Assembly: GCA_007116605.1 (NCBI GenBank)
Contig: SKID01000354.1
Coordinates: 1-5,903, forward strand
From: Tissierellia bacterium
GTDB lineage: Bacteria > Bacillota > Clostridia > Tissierellales > Dethiosulfatibacteraceae
Direction: 5' to 3'
DNA: 5,903 bases
The notes below the pieces were generated by a model that saw nothing but the letters and a program-made list of their open reading frames with translations, made no database searches and was not told where the DNA came from. Of this stretch, positions 1 to 4,600 are shown in pieces (the first letter of the stretch is position 1; the number at the start of each line of letters is the position of its first letter). A program made the position numbers and the translations under genes.

Positions 1-377
1 TCATCTACAATAGGCACTCCTGAAATGCGATAGCGACTCATGAGTTCTAAAGCATCTTCTACAAGGTGATCTTGGGACAAATAAAAAGGATCTGTAATGA
101 CGCCATGCTCAGATCTTTTGACTTTATCCACTTCCATAGCTTGCTGTTGGATGGTCATGTTTTTATGTATGATACCGATGCCACCTTCTCTAGCCATGGC
201 AATAGCCATTTTTGCCTCAGTCACTGTGTCCATACTGGCTGACATTAAAGGGATGTTTAACTTGATTTTTTTGGTAAGATAGGTAGAGACATCTACGTCT
301 TTAGGCAGAATTTCTGATTTAGCAGGGACTAGAAGCACATCATCAAAAGTATATGCCTTTGTTAAAAATTTATCCAT
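1..377 (-). CDS. guaB: IMP dehydrogenase, N-terminal part (cut by window edge)
   Basis: Inosine-5'-monophosphate dehydrogenase oxidises IMP to XMP with NAD+, the committed step of GMP synthesis in the cytosol. Only the first 125 residues are visible. The N-terminus (MDKFLTKAYTFDDVLLVPAK) carries the family's FDDVLL..P signature. It is followed by the barrel segment IPLMSASMDTVTEAKMAIAM (42-61) and GGIGIIHKNM (65-74), all typical of bacterial GuaB. From about residue 93 the chain enters the first CBS domain (DPFYL, then LELMSRYRISGVPIVD). The catalytic Cys loop and flap lie beyond the window. The ATG at 375-377 has an AAAGGAG ribosome binding site at 384-390, six bases upstream. The gene is transcribed away from degV from its own promoter. 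No frameshift is seen, and identification is firm from the motifs. Confidence 0.96.
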   Translation of the reverse strand, partial: MDKFLTKAYTFDDVLLVPAKSEILPKDVDVSTYLTKKIKLNIPLMSASMDTVTEAKMAIAMAREGGIGIIHKNMTIQQQAMEVDKVKRSEHGVITDPFYLSQDHLVEDALELMSRYRISGVPIVD

Positions 378-430
378 TTAATTCTCCTTTCATCTATGTT
401 CTCGCACATGGTTTTTGTTTTAATTAATAT

Positions 431-459
431 AACCTATCAAAAATTGGTTAAAGTGTCAA
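431..459 (-). promoter_or_regulatory. Predicted sigma-A promoter of guaB
   Basis: On the minus strand a perfect -35 box TTGACA (454-459) is followed after 17 bases by TAGGTT (431-436), a weak -10 preceded by TGA, which makes it an extended -10. This predicts transcription starting near 424 and a leader of roughly 47 nt before the guaB ATG. Such a leader is too short for a purine riboswitch. The -35 is strong and the -10 is only 3 of 6, so the exact -10 is less certain than the -35. Confidence 0.6.
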
Positions 460-597
460 TATAAAGACGACAAAATTAAGAAAAATATGTTGTTTGACTC
501 ACAGTTTATGGCATCAGCGGGACCTCACCCATTGCTAATGTTCTATGGTGCTTCAAACCTTCTCTAAAACCAATAAGTCTGTTTGTGATATAAAGAC
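459..597. repeat. 10-bp direct repeat flanking the structured intergenic segment
   Basis: ATATAAAGAC occurs at 459-468 and again at 588-597, in the same orientation. The match continues imperfectly for about 12 more bases (8 of 12), giving about 18 of 22. The two copies bracket the GC-richer hairpin segment. The left copy starts inside the guaB -35 box. This could be a target-site duplication around a small insertion, a paired regulator-binding site, or chance similarity in AT-rich DNA. Confidence 0.35.
492..558. other. Unidentified GC-richer segment with nested hairpin potential
   Basis: This 67-nt stretch is 46 percent GC (core 511-530 is 70 percent) inside a very AT-rich intergenic region. 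It can fold into one long interrupted hairpin. GTTTGA (492-497) pairs with TCAAAC (553-558), and CAC (500-502) with GTG (548-550). GCATCAGC (511-518) pairs with GCTAATGT (534-541) with one mismatch and one G-U. GGG (519-521) pairs with CCC (528-530) around an ACCTCA loop. No U-run follows on the plus strand, so it is not an ordinary terminator. It lies upstream of both divergent promoters and so is not an obvious leader of either gene. It could be a small RNA, a remnant of a mobile-element end, or a protein-binding site. I do not recognise it as a known riboswitch. Confidence 0.4.
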
Positions 598-611
598 AAT
601 TAAATTTAGCC

Positions 612-640
612 ATTTATTTTTTTAAAATATCTGTTATACT
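612..640 (+). promoter_or_regulatory. Predicted promoter of the degV-family gene (extended -10)
   Basis: TATACT at 635-640 is preceded by TG and one base (TGT), forming an extended -10 element. The region 17 bases upstream (around 612-618) is only T-rich (ATTTAT/TTTATT) and a poor -35, which suits an extended -10 promoter. Transcription would start near 647, leaving a leader of about 27 nt. The ribosome binding site AAAGGA is at 661-666, seven bases before the ATG. Confidence 0.65.
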
Positions 641-673
641 ATACACAATCAATATTTAAGAAAGGATGTTCTA

Positions 674-1501
674 ATGGAAGCAAAAATTATTGTAGATAGT
701 TGTACTGACATTAACCCTATGCACACAGATTTTTTTGAGACCGTGCCACTTACCATACTGATTGATGATGTTGAAGTAATCGACGACAACCTAGACACCC
801 ATGTCTTATTGGATAAAATCAAAAAAAGCAAACATTCACTAAAGACCGCTTGTCCATCTCCAGGAGAATACTTTGAGGTGTTCAAGAAATACAAAAATAG
901 CTTTGTTGTCACTTTATCTGACAAGTTAAGTGGCTCCTATCAAAGCGCTCTAACTGCTTGCAAATTAATGAAAGAGCAGTTGCCTAATCATTTTGTTCAT
1001 GTTTTCGATTCTAAGTCTGCCTCTGTTGCTCAATCCATGATTAGTCTTAAAATCAAAGAGCTCATTGATCAAAATTATCCTAAAGAAGAGATCGTCGATT
1101 TGACTAACCAATATATTGATAAACTCAAAACCATGTTTATTCTCGATTCTTATGAACACTTAGCTAAAGCTGGACGTCTCAGTAAAGTCAAAGCATCTGT
1201 AGCCACGTTTTTACATATATCACCTATCATGGGAGCATCAGACGAAGGCGAAATCCAAGTGCTTGATAAAGTTCGTGGAAAGAAAAAAGCTTTTTCAAGG
1301 CTGGTTCAACTCATTGGTGAACAGGCTTCAAATTATGAAAACACCGTTTTAGGCATCACTCATGTGAATGCCAAGGAAAAAGCTGAAAAATTGAAAGCAG
1401 AAATATTAAAACAGTATCCTTTTAAAGATGTGATTATTTTCGAAGCAAGAGGTATTAGTACTGTTTATGCAGATGATGGTGGCATTGTTGTTGCTTTTTA
1501 G
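674..1501 (+). CDS. DegV family (FakB-like) fatty-acid-binding protein
   Basis: This is a complete 275-residue DegV-family protein, the usual length. Characterised members (FakB) carry a bound fatty acid and present it to the kinase FakA for phosphorylation and entry into phospholipid synthesis, in the cytosol. Family hallmarks are an N-terminal beta strand ending in DSCTD (8-12), TACPSPGE (58-65, replacing the common TSQPS), LSDKLSGSYQSA (81-92), the lid/hinge segment HLAKAGRLSK (162-171), and GEIQVLDKVRGKKKA (192-206). The C-terminus reads STVYADDGG (262-270), where FakB proteins usually have a THxGPG-like motif. A Tyr therefore sits where the ligand-contacting His is expected. No fakA homologue is adjacent. 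The gene is monocistronic, divergent from guaB and ended by a hairpin terminator. The family is firm, but the ligand and kinase partner are inferred only from relatives. Confidence 0.93.
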   Translation: MEAKIIVDSCTDINPMHTDFFETVPLTILIDDVEVIDDNLDTHVLLDKIKKSKHSLKTACPSPGEYFEVFKKYKNSFVVTLSDKLSGSYQSALTACKLMKEQLPNHFVHVFDSKSASVAQSMISLKIKELIDQNYPKEEIVDLTNQYIDKLKTMFILDSYEHLAKAGRLSKVKASVATFLHISPIMGASDEGEIQVLDKVRGKKKAFSRLVQLIGEQASNYENTVLGITHVNAKEKAEKLKAEILKQYPFKDVIIFEARGISTVYADDGGIVVAF

Positions 1502-1514
1502 TCTGAAGGGTATA

Positions 1515-1545
1515 AAAAAAGTTCTCTTCCTCAGAGAACTTTTTT
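1515..1545. terminator. Bidirectional intrinsic terminator between degV-family gene and ferredoxin
   Basis: AGTTCTCT (1520-1527) pairs perfectly with AGAGAACT (1533-1540) around a five-base loop TCCTC. The stem is extended by A-runs at 1515-1519 pairing with T-runs at 1541-1545. Each strand therefore has a stable stem followed by a U-tract. The element begins 13 bases after the degV-family stop codon and 8 bases after the ferredoxin stop on the other strand, so it can terminate both convergent genes. Confidence 0.9.
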
Positions 1546-1553
1546 CTTTACTA

Positions 1554-1724
1554 TTATTCTTGAACTGGTGCATCAACAGGACATACACTTGCGCATGCTC
1601 CGCAATCAATACAAGCTGCTTCATCGATTACATAAATATCGTCCCCTGCGCTAATGCAACCCACTGGACATTCTGCTTCGCAAGCTCCGCAACTGATACA
1701 AGAATCATTAATGATATAAGCCAT
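1554..1724 (-). CDS. Clostridial-type 2[4Fe-4S] ferredoxin, 56 residues
   Basis: This small soluble electron carrier holds two [4Fe-4S] clusters. It would serve low-potential reactions of anaerobic metabolism, such as those of pyruvate:ferredoxin oxidoreductase and hydrogenases. The protein starts MAYIINDSCISCGACEAECP. It has the cluster motifs CxxCxxCxxxCP at Cys9, 12, 15, 19 and Cys38, 41, 44, 48, and ends CPVDAPVQE. Length and layout match the classical Clostridium ferredoxins. An additional Cys23 (CPVGCIS) stands where those usually have Ala. The ATG at 1722-1724 has a near-perfect AAGGAGGTG ribosome binding site (1731-1739). The gene lies 87 nt downstream of ricT on the same strand, with its own promoter and a shared terminator. 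Which enzyme it serves cannot be told from context. Confidence 0.97.
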   Translation of the reverse strand: MAYIINDSCISCGACEAECPVGCISAGDDIYVIDEAACIDCGACASVCPVDAPVQE

Positions 1725-1753
1725 TATTGACACCTCCTTATTAAGCTAAATCA

Positions 1754-1782
1754 ACTCTACAATATTTTACCATTTTAGTCAA
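1754..1782 (-). promoter_or_regulatory. Predicted sigma-A promoter of the ferredoxin gene
   Basis: On the minus strand TTGACT (1777-1782, 5 of 6) and TAGAGT (1754-1759, 4 of 6) are separated by 17 bases. Transcription would start near 1747, about 23 nt before the ATG. This makes the ferredoxin able to be expressed independently of the upstream ricT operon. Confidence 0.6.
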
Positions 1783-1786
1783 TCAT

Positions 1787-1807
1787 TTAAAAGCTTTTTT
1801 CTTTTAA
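1787..1807 (-). terminator. Weak AT-only hairpin after ricT
   Basis: TTAAAAG and CTTTTAA (1801-1807 and 1787-1793) form a seven-pair stem with a seven-base loop just after the ricT stop. It has only one G-C pair and no U-tract follows on the minus strand, so termination would be inefficient at best. Read-through into the ferredoxin gene is likely. Confidence 0.25.
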
Positions 1808-1811
1808 TTGT

Positions 1812-2627
1812 TTAACGATGTTTTTTGATTTCCGACTCGTCGAACTCTTCAATTTCATCGATATCTTCATTCTTTTTCTTAACTCTTACTTTTAACTTGC
1901 AAATTAAAGGGTTTACATGAATGACCTCACCCACACCATTGGGTGTGACCACTTTTTCACCAATATTAGGCAAGCGATCTAAGTTCTCAGCATACATGTC
2001 TTTTTCATAGTTGAGACAACACATGAGCCTTGAACAAATGCCTGAGATCTTTGTTGGATTTAAAGATAGATTTTGCTCTTTTGCCATTTTAATTGAAACA
2101 GGTGCAAAATCACCTAGAAAAGTGGAACAACATAAGGGTCTACCACATGGACCTAATCCACCTAGCATTTTCGCTTCATCCCTTACACCAATTTGACGTA
2201 ATTCAATACGTGTTCTAAACACTGAAGCTAAATCCTTGACTAAATCTCTGAAATCCACACGCCCATCTGCAGTAAAGTAAAAAATCACTTTATTGTTGTC
2301 AAATGTATACTCTACATCTACCAACTTCATTTCTAGACCATGCTCGTTAATCTGTTCCAAACATAAGGCAAAGGCTTTTTGCTCGTCTTCTTTGTTTTTC
2401 CTGTTCTTTTCAATATCATCTTCTGTTGCTAATCTCAAAACCTTTTTTAATGGTTGGATGATTTCTTCGTCTTTTACTAATTTAGGCCCTACTACAACCT
2501 GTCCAAACTCAATCCCTCTAGCAGTTTCAACAATGACATAATCATATTTATTTATCATCTTTTGCTCTGGATCAAAATAATATATTTTACCGGCTTTTTT
2601 AAACCGAATACCCACTACATTAATCAA
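1812..2627 (-). CDS. ricT: RicT/YaaT, PSP1-domain iron-sulfur protein of the Y-complex
   Basis: In Bacillus subtilis RicT (YaaT) joins RicA (YmcA) and RicF (YlbF) in a complex that carries Fe-S clusters. That complex promotes RNase Y-dependent mRNA maturation and is needed for sporulation, competence and biofilm formation. The 271-residue product begins INVVGIRFKKAGKIYYFDP after its initiator and keeps the PSP1 core: KLVDVEYTFDNNKVIFYFTA (101-120), ADGRVDFRDLVKDLASVFRT (120-139) and ELRQIGVRDEAKMLGG (142-157). The cysteine motifs GPCGRPLCC (159-167) and GICSRLMCC (196-204) follow. Cys161, 166, 167, 198, 203 and 204 are the likely cluster ligands. A charged tail (KKKNEDIDEIEEFDESE) closes the protein. 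I chose the TTG at 2625-2627 because AGGAGG lies six bases upstream and the sequence aligns with the known N-terminus; an upstream in-frame ATG at 2663 would add 12 unrelated residues read through the end of holB. Its start overlaps the holB stop by 8 nt. Confidence 0.95.
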   Translation of the reverse strand: MINVVGIRFKKAGKIYYFDPEQKMINKYDYVIVETARGIEFGQVVVGPKLVKDEEIIQPLKKVLRLATEDDIEKNRKNKEDEQKAFALCLEQINEHGLEMKLVDVEYTFDNNKVIFYFTADGRVDFRDLVKDLASVFRTRIELRQIGVRDEAKMLGGLGPCGRPLCCSTFLGDFAPVSIKMAKEQNLSLNPTKISGICSRLMCCLNYEKDMYAENLDRLPNIGEKVVTPNGVGEVIHVNPLICKLKVRVKKKNEDIDEIEEFDESEIKKHR

Positions 2628-3603
2628 CTTTAACCTCCTGTATTTTGAAAAGCAAATGGTCAATCGCTACCTTATAATTCGCATTCGTTAGCATTTCTTC
2701 ATAAGATTTTTGAAGATACTGTTGAATATCCATACACTTTTTCCGACTTATTTTTTTTGTATGTTTGTTTAATATTGCTTGTTGATCTTTATTGATTAAC
2801 TGAGCACTTTCACCTATTTGAGTGTAAAGGATATCTCTAAACCAAATCATGATGAGTTCAATTACTAATCCAATCCGATTTTGATTTTCATCAAAAAAAA
2901 CCTCATAAGCATAAGGGGCTGATAAATCATTTTGTATCAAATGATCCATCATCTCAATGATTTTTTGTCGTAAATCTATCACTGGCAGTTCTCCACGAAA
3001 AATACTCATGGCTCTTTCTGCTATATTCTTTGAGTATCCCAGGATGATTTGGATTTGACTATCTGTGGCCCCCTCTGATTTTAGCTTTGCAATGATAAAG
3101 TCTTCTTTATCCTTCTCAAAAGCCAACACTTGACAACGAGATACGATGGTGGGCAATAATAAGTCTCTATTGGTGACTGTTAAAATCATCACCGTACTTG
3201 CCGGTGGTTCTTCTAATGTTTTTAAAAATGTATTGGCTCCCTGCAATGTCAAGTTTTGAGCTTGATAAATACAGATAATTTTAACTGGACTCTCATAAGG
3301 CTTTGTATGGACTTTGAAGACAATTTCATCCATCACTTCTTTTTTTATGGATCCTTCTAAATCGATTTGCAAAATATCCGGATGGTTGGCGGTATTGGCT
3401 TTGCGACAAGAGCTACAATGGTCACAAGGTCTTGCATCCTTTGATTTGCACAATAAAGCTTGGGCAAAGACTTTTGCCATTTTTTTCTTGCCGATACCTT
3501 CTGGACCTTCAAATAAATAAGCATGAGCAAACCGTTTGGTTTCTACCCCTTGAATTAAAGCATTTTTAATTTCTGATTGACCTAGTATTTCATCGTATTG
3601 CAT
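2620..3603 (-). CDS. holB: DNA polymerase III delta' subunit (clamp loader)
   Basis: The delta' subunit is the structural 'stator' of the clamp loader (tau/gamma, delta, delta'), which opens the beta sliding clamp at replication forks. The 327-residue product starts MQYDEILGQ. It has an AAA+ fold with a P-loop-like GPEGIGKKK (33-41) and a zinc module of Cys52, 60, 63, 66. It also has the conserved ANTFLKTLEEPPAST (123-137) and an SRC motif (155-157). The Walker B position reads CIYQAQNL instead of an acidic DEAD-like box, as expected for the non-hydrolysing delta' rather than tau/gamma (DnaX). DnaX would also be longer. The ATG at 3601-3603 has only a weak GATGG upstream, but it sits ten bases after the darA stop, so translation is probably coupled. 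An ATG at 3639 would overlap darA and add 12 unconserved residues. Confidence 0.94.
   Translation of the reverse strand: MQYDEILGQSEIKNALIQGVETKRFAHAYLFEGPEGIGKKKMAKVFAQALLCKSKDARPCDHCSSCRKANTANHPDILQIDLEGSIKKEVMDEIVFKVHTKPYESPVKIICIYQAQNLTLQGANTFLKTLEEPPASTVMILTVTNRDLLLPTIVSRCQVLAFEKDKEDFIIAKLKSEGATDSQIQIILGYSKNIAERAMSIFRGELPVIDLRQKIIEMMDHLIQNDLSAPYAYEVFFDENQNRIGLVIELIMIWFRDILYTQIGESAQLINKDQQAILNKHTKKISRKKCMDIQQYLQKSYEEMLTNANYKVAIDHLLFKIQEVKVD
2634..2639 (-). promoter_or_regulatory. Shine-Dalgarno deciding the TTG start of ricT
   Basis: A consensus AGGAGG lies within the last codons of holB, six bases before the TTG codon at 2625-2627. No in-frame ATG has comparable spacing. This fixes the rare TTG as the start and implies translational coupling to holB. 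Confidence 0.85.
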
Positions 3604-3613
3604 AGGAATGCCA

Positions 3614-3946
3614 TCACATTTTTTCGAACTGATCCACATCTACAACAAAGACTGTAGCACCACCTACTAAAACCTCAATGGTTCTTGGAATATAGCCACT
3701 GGCCGCTGTATAGGCACTTGGGATGGAGTCTGTTGTTATTTTTTTTCTGGTTTTGCAATTTTCTTTAATAATATCCAAGGCTTCCTGTACACGTTCTTCT
3801 TCTACACCAATTAATAAGGTTGTATTTCCTGAACTTAAAAAACCACCTGTAGAAGCTAGTTTTGTTAATCCAAAATTTTCATTTCTTAATACGTTTGATA
3901 CTTTATTAGCATCTTCATCTTGTATGACTGCTATGACTAGTTTCAT
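3614..3946 (-). CDS. darA: Cyclic-di-AMP-binding PII-like protein DarA (PstA/YaaQ)
   Basis: DarA is a trimeric PII-like cytosolic receptor for c-di-AMP, the osmolyte/potassium and cell-wall second messenger of Gram-positive bacteria. Its downstream target is still not settled in most species. The 110-residue product matches the family length. It shows MKLVIAVIQDEDANKV at the start, the conserved TKLASTGGFLSSGNTTLLIG (28-47) that contributes to nucleotide binding, and EVLVGGATVFVVDVDQFEK near the end. The ATG at 3946 was chosen because GAGGAG (3955-3960) lies eight bases upstream; an in-frame GTG at 3955 overlaps that site. It sits between tmk and holB, as in Bacillus, but yaaR, which follows it there, is missing. 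The call is secure. Confidence 0.95.
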   Translation of the reverse strand: MKLVIAVIQDEDANKVSNVLRNENFGLTKLASTGGFLSSGNTTLLIGVEEERVQEALDIIKENCKTRKKITTDSIPSAYTAASGYIPRTIEVLVGGATVFVVDVDQFEKM

Positions 3947-3970
3947 AATCCACACTCCTCTATGATTTTA

Positions 3971-4588
3971 TTATATCACTTTTTCCAATATCTTTAAAAC
4001 CTTTCTTATGACAGTATTTTCCTCTCCTGTAGCATCTACTACTTGAATTTCTGGTGAAAGCCTGATGATTTGCTTGTATCCTTCATAAACTTTTTGGTGA
4101 AAGTCTAAAGATTCTAGTTCTAGTCGGTCACCTTGTGTTTTTTCTAACTTACGCATCAATGCTTTTTCTGGATCTATATCTAAAAAAATGACTAAATCAG
4201 GATAGGTCTGTTGAATAGCAAAAGCATTAATGGCTCTTACTGGCTCTACACCTAAGCCTCTACCAATTCCTTGATAGACCAGACTAGAATGATAAAATCT
4301 TTCACAAATGATGGTTTTACCTGAATCTACAAGGGGTTTAATCTTTTCTGCCACATGTTGTGCTCTTGAGGCAGCATAAAGTAATGCTTCTGTTGTATCT
4401 GCCATTTCAGAATGTTCACAATCTAGGATAATATCTCTTATTTTCTCACTGATGGCAGTACCACCCGGTTCTCGTGAGAAAACAATCTCATGTCCAAACT
4501 TTTCTAAATAGGCTGCTATGCCTTTTGAGACGGTTGACTTTCCTGCCCCATCCGGTCCTTCTAATACAATAAATAATCCTTTTTTCAT
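3971..4588 (-). CDS. tmk: Thymidylate kinase
   Basis: Tmk phosphorylates dTMP to dTDP with ATP in the cytosol, feeding DNA synthesis. The 205-residue product has the usual length. It has the P-loop GPDGAGKST (11-19), the substrate motif SREPGGT (38-44), a central ERFYHSSLVYQG (96-107), the helix RGLGVEP (110-116), a FLDIDP strand (135-140), and the lid GDRLELESLDFHQKVYEGY (153-171). The absence of a basic residue in the P-loop and the basic lid point to the bacterial type II enzyme. Two residues differ from the common bacterial motif DR[FY]xDSS: Glu96 replaces Asp and His100 replaces Asp. The ATG at 4588 has AAAGGAG (4594-4600) five bases upstream; an in-frame GTG at 4594 lies within that site and is rejected. 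It starts 12 nt after the decarboxylase stop, so it is almost certainly co-transcribed. Confidence 0.95.
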   Translation of the reverse strand: MKKGLFIVLEGPDGAGKSTVSKGIAAYLEKFGHEIVFSREPGGTAISEKIRDIILDCEHSEMADTTEALLYAASRAQHVAEKIKPLVDSGKTIICERFYHSSLVYQGIGRGLGVEPVRAINAFAIQQTYPDLVIFLDIDPEKALMRKLEKTQGDRLELESLDFHQKVYEGYKQIIRLSPEIQVVDATGEENTVIRKVLKILEKVI

Positions 4589-4600
4589 TGACACTCCTTT

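Noticed and set aside
97..282. Plus-strand ORF with hydrophobic residues opposite guaB
   Set aside because: It is antisense to conserved guaB coding sequence; the hydrophobic run is a by-product of the opposite strand.
394..411. Possible small hairpin in the guaB leader (ATGT/ACAT stem)
   Set aside because: Only four good pairs with a six-base loop and no U-tract; too weak to be a regulatory structure.
506..613. 35-codon minus-strand ORF (MAKFNCLYI...) across the intergenic hairpin region
   Set aside because: It has no ribosome binding site, overlaps the degV promoter region, and its product resembles nothing I recognise. The hairpin explains the composition better.
1406..1730. Overlapping ORFs on both strands across the degV end, terminator and ferredoxin
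   Set aside because: They read through a clear terminator and oppose the ferredoxin, whose cysteine motifs and ribosome binding site are unambiguous.
2011..2541. Plus-strand ORFs opposite ricT
   Set aside because: They are shadows of a strongly conserved gene on the minus strand, without start signals of their own.
2620..3639. Longer holB starting at the ATG at 3639
   Set aside because: The added residues lie entirely in the end of darA and are not like the family; MQYDEILGQ is a typical delta' N-terminus.
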